A stretch of 41,146 bases of DNA from Roseibacillus ishigakijimensis (GCF_016595415.1 NZ_JAENIO010000038.1:1-41146), one strand, 5' to 3'. Counted from the stretch's first letter, positions 30,926 to 38,357 are shown. Translations and numbers: made by a program. The notes: a model not told the origin generated them from the letters alone.

Positions 30926-31402
30926 TCATCTGCAGAGTGATTCCTCTAGGTTCCCCGCCTTCTTCACCCTCAGCCTCAAAGCCTCCACGCTCATGGTTGA
31001 GCCGGTCATGGCGAGGGCTTCTTCGAGGGTGACGAGCTTGCCCCGGAAGCGGTAGCGCTTGGCGGTCTTTTGGCTCGGGAGCTTCCGGTCTCTCTGCTGG
31101 GCGGGGCGGACGAACTCAATCTTGGCCTCGCGCAGGAGCTTCTTGAACTGAGCCAAGGGCAGGTGGGCCCGGTGGGTGAAATGCCGGTGGCAGAAGTCGG
31201 GAGAAAAGTTCATCCCCGCGAAAAAGCTCCAGATGCCCTCGTCAGCGAGTTCCCAGAAACGGGCCTCGGCCTCGAGGCGGTTGGCCTGCTGCAGGGCTTT
31301 CTCGAAGTTCCGGCTCGTGGTCATGGCTGATGACTTTGTTCCGTCAAAATTCTTCCATTGAGCGCGATAAAATCCGTTTTCTTTTTGCTCTACACTTGCC
31401 AT
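30926..31402 (-). CDS. Early-operon protein, unknown function
   Basis: A 158-residue basic protein, last gene of the early leftward operon. The N-terminal 45 residues (ENGFYRAQWKNFDGTKSSAMTTSRNFEKALQQANRLEAEAR) look like the AP2/arm-binding style domain found in phage integrases. The C-terminal 45 (RGKLVTLEEALAMTGSTMSVEALRLRVKKAG) look like a helix-turn-helix. It may be a DNA-binding regulator placed at the early-late boundary. A functional assignment is not justified. Confidence 0.68.
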   Translation of the reverse strand: MASVEQKENGFYRAQWKNFDGTKSSAMTTSRNFEKALQQANRLEAEARFWELADEGIWSFFAGMNFSPDFCHRHFTHRAHLPLAQFKKLLREAKIEFVRPAQQRDRKLPSQKTAKRYRFRGKLVTLEEALAMTGSTMSVEALRLRVKKAGNLEESLCR

Positions 31403-31451
31403 CTTATTCTTTATCAGCGGTTTTCACGTTGTCCCCCCATCTCCAAGCGGC

Positions 31452-32273
31452 CTAGATTTCCAAGATATTCGAGAATCCACTGAGGCGGGAGAGGTTGCGC
31501 TTGCGGGCCTTCTCGGTGATTCCATCGCCCGCGAGCATTTCCGAAATGGTCTCGTTGGAGGTCCAGAGCATGGGGCGCTGGCCTGCGGTGCGCTGCTCAA
31601 GGAGCGCATAGAGGTTGTCGACGACCGTTCCCGATGACTTGAGAGAACCGATGTCGTCGAAAAAGAGATAAGGCGTCCGCAAGCACCGTTCGAGCACTGC
31701 TTGAGCTTTCTTGGAGTGTTCGCCGAACTGATTTTGACAACACCACTGGTATTGCGAAGAGTTGATCCAAAAGATTCCCTTTTCCTCCCAAATGAGCTGT
31801 TTTGCGACCAGAGCCAGCACTCGGGTCTTGCAGCGTCCAGACTCACCGATGAGCCCGAAGAAAAGCCTCAACTCGTCAAACAGAGGCTCCTTTCTCCGGT
31901 TCAGCGGAATCTCTCCCCGGCTCCAGCTCATGGACTGCGCAAGGAGCCTCAGAGAAAAGCCCGGATAGTCCTTTTTCGTCTCCCGATAGACCGCAGGAAC
32001 CGCCGATTCCCAACGCTTGGCACAGCGTTCGATGCGGGCGCGGCGTTCCTGTTCGCGCTTAAGGTCCTCGTTCAGTTGCTCTATGCACGGATCGCAGTAG
32101 ACCGACTCGCTTTCGTCCGTCTCGGCGGTGATTTGGCCCTCCTCGTCAGCCACGAGCCCGGTGATGGGTTTGCCATCCGGAGAGAGCCAATCGAAGTGCT
32201 CGAACTCGTCCCCGCAGCGGGCACAAACGCGAATCTCGGGCTCGCTAAATCTCAACTTTTTCACAGCGGGCAT
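31452..32273 (-). CDS. DnaC-like helicase loader ATPase
   Basis: A 273-residue AAA+ protein that probably loads the host replicative helicase on phage DNA. The N-terminus has a zinc-finger-like set (Cys17, Cys20, Cys60, Cys63). P-loop: GESGRCKT at about 143-150; Walker B: LFFDDIG at about 203-209; sensor 1: WTSNET; and an arginine-finger candidate in LSRLSGF near the C-terminus. It follows the replication organiser with a 13-nt overlap, the same order as lambda O/P-type modules. Confidence 0.85.
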   Translation of the reverse strand: MPAVKKLRFSEPEIRVCARCGDEFEHFDWLSPDGKPITGLVADEEGQITAETDESESVYCDPCIEQLNEDLKREQERRARIERCAKRWESAVPAVYRETKKDYPGFSLRLLAQSMSWSRGEIPLNRRKEPLFDELRLFFGLIGESGRCKTRVLALVAKQLIWEEKGIFWINSSQYQWCCQNQFGEHSKKAQAVLERCLRTPYLFFDDIGSLKSSGTVVDNLYALLEQRTAGQRPMLWTSNETISEMLAGDGITEKARKRNLSRLSGFSNILEI

Positions 32274-33160
32274 TCGTCTTTGATTTCGATTTCCAGTTCA
32301 GGTTCAGCCAAGTCCTCTGCTCGGGCTACACTGGCCGTGCGCCCGCCGATGTCGGCTTCGCGGGATGACCTCGGGGTCTCGGGCTCCGGCGGGCTTTCCC
32401 ACTGCCGGCGCTTCACCCATCGGTGCGCACCCTCGGCATAGCCACCCCGCCATTTCTCGGTCTGGCACCATGCCGCCAAGGCTGCCTTGAGCATGTCGAG
32501 GCTGGGCCTGTCAGCGGCCTTGATGCGTTTCCACTCCTCGCCGAGCTCCCGTTTGCTCGACCTCTCCCGGGAGACTTTCGGGAAAAGCGGCCACAGCTCG
32601 GCCACCACGTCCGCCGGAGGCGGGCAGGCGTCCGATGGCATCGGACAAGAGTTCCTTTCCTCTCCTTTACCCTCCCCTCCTCTACTCTCCTCTCCGCTGG
32701 GTGTGTCTTGGAATTTCGACGGCGGGTCTTGGGAGACGGGTGGCAGATTGTCGGCAGACGATGGAATTTCTTTGGCGGATAGCTGGCGGGGCTCGGGATT
32801 TCCTTGGTTCTCGGCGGACCCAATCTCTTCCAACCAGCCGACACTTTCCAACAACTCGATGGCAGGTCTCAGGATTTCCTCGGGAAGCCGTGTCAGGTCA
32901 CAGAGGTCGTCCTCATCCATCAACGTGCCATCGGAATTCCGCATCTCGCCAGCTTTGCGCGCCTCTTGGGAGAGCGTCGGCATCACTTGGCAGAGGCTTT
33001 GGAAAACGCCGAAGGCAATCACGCCGGGAGCCCCCTGACGCATCAGCTTGCGGTAGCCCTTCGAGTCTGTCCCAGAGGGGGCGGAGAAGTAGGAGCAATT
33101 CTTGAGCTTGCGAGAGCCCGAGTTCTCGAACTTGTCCCACCATTTCTTGATTCGGATCAC
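32261..33160 (-). CDS. Replication initiator / organiser protein
   Basis: A 299-residue protein starting with GTG at 33160, with a good Shine-Dalgarno (GGAGAGGAGG). The N-terminal 110 residues form a winged-helix-like region (KLMRQGAPGVIAFGVFQSLCQVM, DEDDLCDLTRLPEEILRPAIELLESVGWLEEI). A long low-complexity linker (about 115-185) follows, then a C-terminal block, LDMLKAALAAWCQTEKWRGGYAEGAHRWVKRRQW, common at the ends of phage replication proteins. It likely binds the phage origin and recruits the helicase loader encoded next. As in lambda O, the origin may lie within this gene. Confidence 0.75.
   Translation of the reverse strand: MIRIKKWWDKFENSGSRKLKNCSYFSAPSGTDSKGYRKLMRQGAPGVIAFGVFQSLCQVMPTLSQEARKAGEMRNSDGTLMDEDDLCDLTRLPEEILRPAIELLESVGWLEEIGSAENQGNPEPRQLSAKEIPSSADNLPPVSQDPPSKFQDTPSGEESRGGEGKGEERNSCPMPSDACPPPADVVAELWPLFPKVSRERSSKRELGEEWKRIKAADRPSLDMLKAALAAWCQTEKWRGGYAEGAHRWVKRRQWESPPEPETPRSSREADIGGRTASVARAEDLAEPELEIEIKDECPL
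32652..32695. other. Polypyrimidine/polypurine tract in the replication gene
   Basis: A 44-bp stretch of almost pure pyrimidines on the plus strand (two exceptions), coding for the Glu/Gly/Arg-rich linker of the replication protein. Position in the middle of the initiator gene parallels the lambda origin, and such tracts can unwind or form triplexes. No clear iterons were found beside it, so an origin role is only a suggestion. Confidence 0.35.
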
Positions 33161-33831
33161 GCCGACACCTCCTCTCCACTGATGGCTGCATACAGCTCGG
33201 GGTAGACGCTGAGATAGTAATCCGCAAAGCGTCCCAGGGCATCCTCTAGCTTGGCGGTGTAACCATCACGCTCGATGCGCTTAGTCTGAATCGGCACATT
33301 CGGCTGGAAAGTGGCGAAATACCAGTAGTCGAGCCCGGTAATAGCCATGCCGCCATGAACCTGCTGAATGTAGCTATCCGGCAGGCCATGCGCGATGGTG
33401 TGGGCAAAGGCTCCGTTGTCCGGGCACTTGATTTCAAGCCCCGCCACGAACTCACCGCTCGCATTTTTAACGAGAGCATCTGGCGAGCATCCCGCCCAAT
33501 CATCCTGACCGGTGACGAATCCGACCTCGATCACCTCGACGCCAACTTTTGCCATTTTCTCAGCAAAGGCTTCACGGGCCAATGGCTCCAAAACGTTGCC
33601 CCGCTCAGTGTGACGGTTGCCTTGGAAAGAGCCCTCGGGAGAGAGACCCTTCCCAGCCTTGTAGCTCTCAAGCACCAGCTCGGCGGCGAAGCTTCTCCAG
33701 TCGCCCGCATCCGCTCCCTTGGCGGTGATGATGCGGGAAAACTGGCTGGCAGTCGGTCGACCAGCGCGAGCGCGGAACCAATTCTCTTGGCCCTGCTCGA
33801 TGGGCCAGATGCGGTCTTCGAGAGGTTTCAA
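33157..33831 (-). CDS. YqaJ-type exonuclease (lambda Exo-like)
   Basis: A 224-residue nuclease of the recombination module. Conserved YqaJ blocks are present: RAGRPTASQFSRI, GNRHTERGNVLEPLAREAF (Glu82), DWAGCSPDALV (Asp118), GLEIKCPD (Glu133, Lys135) and YIQQVHGGMAITG. It should resect double-stranded ends to give single strands for the annealing protein encoded upstream. The start is a TTG at 33831, overlapping the previous stop as TTGA, with AAAGGAGG 6 nt before it; the frame is open further upstream, but that would overlap the resolvase gene by 80 nt. Confidence 0.9.
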   Translation of the reverse strand: MKPLEDRIWPIEQGQENWFRARAGRPTASQFSRIITAKGADAGDWRSFAAELVLESYKAGKGLSPEGSFQGNRHTERGNVLEPLAREAFAEKMAKVGVEVIEVGFVTGQDDWAGCSPDALVKNASGEFVAGLEIKCPDNGAFAHTIAHGLPDSYIQQVHGGMAITGLDYWYFATFQPNVPIQTKRIERDGYTAKLEDALGRFADYYLSVYPELYAAISGEEVSA

Positions 33832-34316
33832 AACAAGCCTCCTTTCCTCACAAAGCCCAGTTCTCCACCGTGCTCGATCTGGATGAAGATTCCCGGCTCC
33901 TCGCCCCAATACTTGCGGGCCGACTCGTCGAATACCTGGGAATCATCCCCCCAGAAACCCAAGTCGGTCATGCAATCGATGAGCAGCTTGTTCGAGTTCC
34001 CCGCATCCGGTTTCGTGGTCTTGGGTATTGCCGAAAACGCCCGGCGAACGGTCTTCCGCTCGCTCTTGCGCCAAGGGAATATCCATTCACAGGAGACCCG
34101 CACCGCGCCCTCGATTGGCTTGGCAGGCTTGAAGGGCAAGAGTAGCGTTTTGAAAAGCTTCTCAGCATCCTTGAGCGACTGCTTCTTGTAGTGAACAACA
34201 AAGTGCTTTCCACCCTTGCCGGGAACGACTCGCTCGCCCTTCTGCTGCGCTGTGGCAGTGGGAGGGTCAAGGCTGAGGAAGAAACGCACCTGCTTCATCT
34301 CATTAGCGATGGTCAT
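33828..34316 (-). CDS. RusA-like Holliday junction resolvase
   Basis: A 162-residue endonuclease. The diagnostic block KTTKPDAGNSNKLLIDCMTDLGFWGDDSQV (residues about 99-128) carries the acidic metal ligands of RusA (Asp104, Asp114, Asp124, Asp125), with Asp-Asn of the usual KPDxDN changed to Ala-Gly-Asn. It would resolve branched DNA during phage replication and recombination. It overlaps the previous gene by 4 nt and has AAAGGGGG as a ribosome binding site. Confidence 0.85.
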   Translation of the reverse strand: MTIANEMKQVRFFLSLDPPTATAQQKGERVVPGKGGKHFVVHYKKQSLKDAEKLFKTLLLPFKPAKPIEGAVRVSCEWIFPWRKSERKTVRRAFSAIPKTTKPDAGNSNKLLIDCMTDLGFWGDDSQVFDESARKYWGEEPGIFIQIEHGGELGFVRKGGLF

Positions 34317-34525
34317 TTCAGGTCCCCCTTTCGCAAGAGTTCCGCCCGCCGCTTGAGCGGACGCAATAAGGTCACCCGATTGAGGCCCCGCTCTTCGAGC
34401 TGGATCGCTTTTTCAATGATGAGCAAATCATCCTGCGACTTGTAGCCGCACTGCAACGAGGCCCGGCAATCGTATGCCGAGGCCAAGAGGCGATGGGCCT
34501 TCACCGCGAGTTCATCCTCACTCAC
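34313..34525 (-). CDS. Small early protein, unknown function
   Basis: A 70-residue helical, charged protein (MSEDELAVKAHRLLASAYDCRASLQCGYKSQDDLLIIEKAIQLEE...). No family recognised. I place the start at the GTG at 34525, which overlaps the stop of the coiled-coil gene as GTGA and has GGGGGT about 6 nt before it; a second GTG lies 18 nt upstream. It sits between the coiled-coil protein and the resolvase inside the recombination operon. Confidence 0.68.
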   Translation of the reverse strand: MSEDELAVKAHRLLASAYDCRASLQCGYKSQDDLLIIEKAIQLEERGLNRVTLLRPLKRRAELLRKGDLK

Positions 34526-35487
34526 TGGGTTACCCCCTTCCACGCTTGGTTAACGCCTTGGCCGAAGCGCGTTCCCTTCTCCTGATTCTCGGGGTAGATC
34601 AACCTTTCCTTGTGCTGTTTCAGCTCGCGGAAAACGTGCTGAACGACGGACGCAAACTGCTTCCACTCCTCTTCAGCGGTCATTCCCTCCACGGGGTGAC
34701 GCTCCATCTCCGGGGATTCGATTTCGGGCTCAGCCGCGGACTTGGGTGGCAGGGGGGCGGGCTTGGCCGCTTCCTCCGCCTCGGCTTTTGCCTTCGCAGC
34801 CTCCTCTCGGGCTTTGCGGGCTTCTTCCTCGGCTTTCGCCTTGGCTTCCCGTGCCGCCTTCATATCCTTCCGGCGGATGAGTTCCATTTCCAGCTTCTCA
34901 ATGGGCCAAATCTCCAAAGACCGCTTGTCAGGCACCAATCCTGGCGTTTCCTCCTCGGCGGCATCAATGAGACTGCGGGCCTGCTCAATGCGGGCATTTG
35001 TGGTCACGACAACCTTGTCGATGGCCTCGCGCATACTCTTGAGGTTGCGCTTCTGCTTGAGCGCCTCTTCAAAGTCCAAGCGGAAAACTTTCCTCTCGTC
35101 GGCTTCGATTCGGCTGATTCCATCCTCGACCAGCTCGGTCTTCACCTCGGCTTTCCTACTCTTGATCTGCCTCTCCATCGTCAACCGAGCTTCGCGAGCC
35201 TCGCCGCTCAATTCATCGATGTTGACGAATAGCCTGTTGACTTCTTCGGCTTGTTCGAGGGCCTTAGCCTTCGCATCGGTCAGAGCCTTCTCGACGGTCT
35301 TGAGGCTTTTCACATCCTGTTCCGCCTGCCCGAAATCCTCGTCGGTCTTGAGGTCCGTGGTCAGCTCTGCAAGCTGCTCGCGGAAGGCCTCCGCGAACTC
35401 AGACAATGAGCTCGAGACCACCTTGCCGGAGACCTCAATTTCCAGCGTGGGCATGGAGAGTTCATTTTTTGAGAGCTTCGCGGTCAC
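34522..35487 (-). CDS. Coiled-coil recombination-associated protein (DUF1351-like)
   Basis: A 321-residue protein dominated by coiled coil (about residues 30-250, with KAAREAKAKAEEEARKAREEAAKAKAEAEEAAK), ending in a conserved-looking 40-residue block (EEWKQFASVVQHVFRELKQHKERLIYPENQEKG). Architecture and position beside a RecT/Redbeta-type gene resemble DUF1351 proteins of other phages. Its role there is unknown; it may regulate the annealing protein. The start is the GTG at 35487, overlapping the previous stop as GTGA with AGGAGG 6 nt upstream. Confidence 0.72.
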   Translation of the reverse strand: MTAKLSKNELSMPTLEIEVSGKVVSSSLSEFAEAFREQLAELTTDLKTDEDFGQAEQDVKSLKTVEKALTDAKAKALEQAEEVNRLFVNIDELSGEAREARLTMERQIKSRKAEVKTELVEDGISRIEADERKVFRLDFEEALKQKRNLKSMREAIDKVVVTTNARIEQARSLIDAAEEETPGLVPDKRSLEIWPIEKLEMELIRRKDMKAAREAKAKAEEEARKAREEAAKAKAEAEEAAKPAPLPPKSAAEPEIESPEMERHPVEGMTAEEEWKQFASVVQHVFRELKQHKERLIYPENQEKGTRFGQGVNQAWKGVTQ

Positions 35488-36455
35488 ATCAGACCTCCTT
35501 CCTCTTCGCCTTCGGCATCGCTCACGATTTCGAGCGATTCCACCGTTGAACGGTCGCCCTCGGTCTTGATGACAGCGCGGGCCCACTTGCCCTCATTGAA
35601 TTCGGCAATGCCGCCGATGGTCTCGGAAAAGGTGCTGGCCTCGATAGTGGCGGGCTCGCCGTCGACTTGGAAGGTGATGATGTAGAGCTTCCAATCCCGG
35701 CCCGTTTTCTGGCTCTTTCCGGTCCTGGTCTTCACGCCGTCGATGATGAAGAGTTCGCCCTCGGGTTCGCTGGCTTCCTCCTTGCGGGGTTGCGCGGAGG
35801 CGGGAGCCGGCTCCTCGCTTCGCTCCAGCCGCTGGCCTCGTGGCTTGGGCATGGCGGGGCCGCTCGGCATGGAGGACGGGGCCGTCGGGGTCACGTCCCG
35901 CAGGGTCTCGGCCTCATCTTCATCGACGATGCCACCGATGCCGAAGGCTACCCGGGCCGCCTCCTTGATGGCCTTGTGCCGCAGCATCCGGCTCGGCATC
36001 TGGTTCCAGGGCTCGGTATTACGCGAGCACTCCGCGAAGTATTCCGAGATGCGCACGGGGTGCTTGCGGTCCTTCAGGTGGATGGTGCAAGTCGCATGGG
36101 TGGGCGTGCCGTTGTCATCGTGGAAGACGTCAACATCCATGCCGTCGAAGTTCGGTTGGCGGTTGATGATTTTCAGCCAGCCATCGACCGACACCACGGG
36201 CACGATGCCCCCGCCCTTCTTGGGGAAGGCATAGAGCTCCCGGAGAATGGGGTTGAGGTCGTAGGTGTTCGCCGTCACCGCCAGCGCGAGGAATTCCTCA
36301 TTGGTCGGCGGGCGGGTCTGGCGGTTCTCAGTGACCGAAAACACGGTCTGTTTGAGCGTCTGGGTGAGGGCCGCATGGTCGACTTTCAACTTGCTGGCCA
36401 ACGCCATCAGGGCGTTGTTCTGCGGAGTCTTGGGCTGGGAAAGAGTCGTGCTCAC
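35484..36455 (-). CDS. bet: Single-strand annealing recombinase (Redbeta/RecT type) with C-terminal domain
   Basis: A 323-residue protein. Residues about 30-190 match Bet/RecT annealing proteins: RPPTNEEFLALAVTANTYDLNPILRELYAFPKKGG, VVSVDGWLKIINRQPNFDG, WNQMPSRMLRHKAIKEAARVAFGI. A Pro/Ser-rich linker (about 195-245) is followed by a 75-residue domain (TGKSQKTGRDWKLYIITFQVDGEPATIEASTF... WARAVIKTEG) that looks like an OB fold and may bind single-stranded DNA. It pairs complementary strands made by the YqaJ exonuclease. The start is GTG with GGAGG upstream; GTGA overlap with the previous gene. Confidence 0.87.
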   Translation of the reverse strand: MSTTLSQPKTPQNNALMALASKLKVDHAALTQTLKQTVFSVTENRQTRPPTNEEFLALAVTANTYDLNPILRELYAFPKKGGGIVPVVSVDGWLKIINRQPNFDGMDVDVFHDDNGTPTHATCTIHLKDRKHPVRISEYFAECSRNTEPWNQMPSRMLRHKAIKEAARVAFGIGGIVDEDEAETLRDVTPTAPSSMPSGPAMPKPRGQRLERSEEPAPASAQPRKEEASEPEGELFIIDGVKTRTGKSQKTGRDWKLYIITFQVDGEPATIEASTFSETIGGIAEFNEGKWARAVIKTEGDRSTVESLEIVSDAEGEEEGGLM

Positions 36456-36802
36456 TTCGCCACCTCCATTTCCACCTTCGCCCCTGCCTTTTCGGCGAGT
36501 TCCACCAGCTTCTTCCCTTCGTTCTGATGGGCTTCAATCTCCGCCAGAAGGAGCTGGTTCGGATCGCGGATTTCACTTTCAGCCTCCAGCGAATGCTTCA
36601 TGGAGAAACTCACCTTGTCGGCCTGCTTATTCTTGGCCAGGTCGATGGTCACCGAGTGGGAGATGGTCACTCGGTCCTCGCTCTCCTGCAGAAGCTCGAG
36701 GAGATCGTCTTCCTGTTCGACGAGGAGGGCTTCATAATTGCGAGCCGATTGCATGGCGATGCCGCGCAGCCGCTCATTTTGGATGTTGTCTAATACACTC
36801 AT
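36452..36802 (-). CDS. Early-operon protein, unknown function
   Basis: A 116-residue acidic protein, first gene of the recombination block. The central part, VTISHSVTIDLAKNKQADKVSFSMKHSLEAESEI, is a two-strand segment seen beside RecT-type genes in other phages, flanked by helices. No function is known to me. It directly follows the 195-bp structured gap 36803-36997, so any transcription control there would affect the whole recombination and replication set. Confidence 0.7.
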   Translation of the reverse strand: MSVLDNIQNERLRGIAMQSARNYEALLVEQEDDLLELLQESEDRVTISHSVTIDLAKNKQADKVSFSMKHSLEAESEIRDPNQLLLAEIEAHQNEGKKLVELAEKAGAKVEMEVAK

Positions 36803-36901
36803 AGTTTAGTCAGTTGAGAGTTTGCCCGCCCCTTCATGGCGGCGCCGGGATGCTTTGGGTTTGTCTGGGCCTAGAGCACTGTCCTTTCCCTGCACCCCGA
36901 A

Positions 36902-36971
36902 AGCCCGACGCTCCGGGGAGACGTCAGGCTGGGGAGAGCTTTTTTGAAACGTGGAGTGCCCTCATTCCACG
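36902..36971. other. Structured intergenic segment (two hairpins)
   Basis: In the 195-bp gap 36803-36997, a long hairpin pairs 36902-36910 with 36922-36930 (one mismatch), with CTCC/GGAG stacked in its loop. A second pairs 36950-36955 with 36966-36971. On the plus strand a T6 run (36940-36945) follows the first hairpin after 9 nt, so it might end transcripts running rightward; on the minus strand it would form structured leader RNA before the recombination operon. Attenuator, antitermination site or small RNA are possible. Confidence 0.45.
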
Positions 36972-36997
36972 GTCGTCAGGGCGTCCCCATCAGAGAG

Positions 36998-37249
36998 TTA
37001 TTTCACCTTCCGCTTCTCCATCTCCGCTTCGATGTCCGAGAGGAGGAAGCGGATGGATCCGCCGTTTCCGGTGGTGTCGTAATGAGGAAGGCGGGTCATC
37101 ACCGTCTGAGGTGACCAATTGAGAATCCCGGCTGCTTCGTTCTTGGTCAGCCAGACCTTTTTCCCATGATTAGTAATCAGAGCCTTAACGAGCTCTCTCG
37201 TCGCTTCTTCAATGATTCGAGCTTCGTGCTCCGGTGAAAGTTGGATCAT
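36998..37249 (-). CDS. Helix-turn-helix protein, candidate excisionase
   Basis: An 83-residue protein starting at the ATG at 37249 (MIQLSPEHEARII). The C-terminal half, VWLTKNEAAGILNWSPQTVMTRLPHYDTTGNGGSIRFLLSDIEAEME, is a winged-helix DNA-binding domain of the excisionase/HTH_17 type. Position in the early operon of an integrase-bearing prophage makes an excisionase that directs prophage removal the likeliest role; a transcription regulator is the alternative. The frame extends upstream to 37372, but that part shows no protein-like features. Confidence 0.68.
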   Translation of the reverse strand: MIQLSPEHEARIIEEATRELVKALITNHGKKVWLTKNEAAGILNWSPQTVMTRLPHYDTTGNGGSIRFLLSDIEAEMEKRKVK

Positions 37250-37300
37250 GATTTTGTGGGGATTGACCCTGCCCGCCGGAGCGGACAGGATCGGGTTGCT

Positions 37301-37525
37301 ATGGAAAAATTGGATTTGGTTCTGGAAAAATTGGAGGCCATCGAGGGGCGGGTTGCCGCTATTGAGGAGCAATTGCCCTTGTTATATGCCTTCCTTACCC
37401 GTGGTTTTCTGGGCTTGGCTCAGGGGGCGAGTCCTGAGGAGTTCGACGATTTACTGATTGATGATTCCGCAGTTCGCGAAGCCCTCGAGCGCTTTCGACA
37501 GCTCGATGAGCCGCCTTCATCTTGA
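37301..37525 (+). CDS. Small coiled-coil protein overlapping an antisense gene
   Basis: A 74-residue acidic protein (MEKLDLVLEKLEAIEGRVAAIEEQLPLLYAFLTRGFLGLAQ...) with an N-terminal coiled coil. It runs against the early operon and its last 131 bp overlap the 3' end of the 37395-37706 gene on the other strand. TTGACC at 37264-37269 and CAGGAT 17 bp later could serve as a weak promoter. It may be a short regulatory or cargo protein; family unknown. Either this or the C-terminus of the antisense gene could be over-called. Confidence 0.5.
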   Translation: MEKLDLVLEKLEAIEGRVAAIEEQLPLLYAFLTRGFLGLAQGASPEEFDDLLIDDSAVREALERFRQLDEPPSS

Positions 37526-37706
37526 TTTCATCCACTTGCTTCGGGTCGATCTTCTCGAAGCACTCAGGAAAGTGCTCTTGGAGCATGGCGTAGGCATCGG
37601 AAATTCCTACCGCCCGATGTCGCTCGGGAGCACCTGGCTCGGCTCGCAAGCCATCGGCCATCATGCGCCCAAGGTCGCTGGCAAGTCGAAGGATGCGGTC
37701 TCTCAT
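37395..37706 (-). CDS. Early-operon small protein, unknown function
   Basis: A 103-residue protein (MRDRILRLASDLGRMMADGLRAEPGAPERHRAVGISDAYAMLQEHFPECFEKIDPKQVDEIKMKAAHRAVES...) with a structured-looking first 75 residues and a Pro/Asn-rich tail. The ATG overlaps the preceding stop as ATGA and AAAAGGAGG stands about 7 nt upstream, so it is clearly part of the early operon. No family recognised. Its 3' end overlaps a plus-strand gene. Confidence 0.68.
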   Translation of the reverse strand: MRDRILRLASDLGRMMADGLRAEPGAPERHRAVGISDAYAMLQEHFPECFEKIDPKQVDEIKMKAAHRAVESARGLRELRNHQSVNRRTPQDSPPEPSPENHG

Positions 37707-37861
37707 CGCTGGCCCTCCTTTTCGAAGTAAGCCTTGCGGTAAGAGGCGAGGCGCTCTTGCAGTTCATCACAATAGCGGCTGTATTTCTCAATCAGGGAAA
37801 GACAACCCTCGATAGTCGCTGCCTGCCGCTTGATGAGGGCATCCTTGGAGGACTCATTCAC
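37703..37861 (-). CDS. Very small early protein (52 residues)
   Basis: A 52-residue frame: MNESSKDALIKRQAATIEGC, then a helical LSLIEKYSRYCDELQERLASYRKAY segment ending EKEGQR. It starts with GTG at 37861, overlapping the previous stop as GTGA, with AAAGGAGG about 6 nt upstream, and its TGA overlaps the next ATG. Fully consistent coupling on both sides and an amphipathic helix make it a real gene in spite of its size. Function unknown. Confidence 0.78.
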   Translation of the reverse strand: MNESSKDALIKRQAATIEGCLSLIEKYSRYCDELQERLASYRKAYFEKEGQR

Positions 37862-38091
37862 TGACCACCTCCTTTCACGATTCGAGTGTTCTTGAAGTCC
37901 CTGACCGTGCAGAACGACTTCGTTCCCGAATCATAGCCGTCGAAAACGAAGCCCGAGCGAAGCTCGACCCAGTATCGTGTTCCCGGCGCGCAGCCCTGAT
38001 TTTCTCCGAGGTCTACAAAGGCGATCCGCGGATCCTCCAAAAATGCCTTGGGAAGTCCCGGGCAGCCCGCTTTGGGTGTCAGCGTGCTCAT
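37858..38091 (-). CDS. Small early protein, unknown function
   Basis: A 77-residue protein (MSTLTPKAGCPGLPKAFLEDPRIAFVDLGENQGCAPGTRYWVELRSGFVFDGYDSGTKSFCTVRDF...) with three Cys residues and a predicted beta sheet. No family recognised. It is the second gene of the early operon, with AAAGGAGA 4 nt before the ATG, and overlaps both neighbours by 4 nt. Confidence 0.7.
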   Translation of the reverse strand: MSTLTPKAGCPGLPKAFLEDPRIAFVDLGENQGCAPGTRYWVELRSGFVFDGYDSGTKSFCTVRDFKNTRIVKGGGQ

Positions 38092-38276
38092 GCCGTCTCC
38101 TTTCTCTTGGAGGTTTCAAGAATCAGTCGTGCTGTTTGCTTCGCGAAGTCCTTCACTACCTCGCCGATCGGACGGCATTGACTGATAGCTCGATCGCGCA
38201 AGAGGTCTTGCACATCAGGTGGAAATTCACGGATATCAATGTCCTCGACCTTCATTTCAGGTGGTTCCTTGCTCAT
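38088..38276 (-). CDS. Ribbon-helix-helix-like early regulator
   Basis: A 62-residue protein, first gene of the early leftward operon and divergent from the repressor. DIDIREFPPDVQDLLRDRAISQCRPIGEVVKDFAKQTARLIL has the strand-helix-helix pattern of Arc/MetJ-type DNA-binding proteins. Its place opposite the repressor is that of a Cro-like regulator. The ATG at 38276 was preferred to a GTG 18 nt upstream because the latter lies in the operator repeats. Stop overlaps the next start as ATGA. Confidence 0.65.
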   Translation of the reverse strand: MSKEPPEMKVEDIDIREFPPDVQDLLRDRAISQCRPIGEVVKDFAKQTARLILETSKRKETA

Positions 38277-38280
38277 TTCG

Positions 38281-38357
38281 TCACCAAAAATCACCTATTA
38301 TCACCAATAGTCAACATTCAAAATCCATTTTTGTTGACATCCGGTGACATGCTGACA
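38281..38357. promoter_or_regulatory. Lysis-lysogeny operator/promoter region with 10-bp-phased repeats
   Basis: Between the divergent regulator genes, TCACC occurs at 38281, 38291 and 38301 and TCAAC at 38311, an exact 10-bp period. Further right TGACA occurs at 38335, 38345 and 38353. TTGACA at 38334-38339 faces the repressor gene; a poor -10 follows near 38357-38364, immediately before the ATG at 38368, so the repressor mRNA may be nearly leaderless. GATAAT-like sequence on the minus strand within the TCACC repeats may serve the early operon. Tandem same-orientation sites, not dyads, suggest cooperative binding by ribbon-helix-helix dimers. Confidence 0.6.

Noticed and set aside
33832-33909. 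An extended N-terminus for the YqaJ exonuclease
   Set aside because: The extension starts with TTG inside the resolvase gene; a TTG at 33831 with an ideal AAAGGAGG site and a 4-nt overlap fits the usual length of the family.
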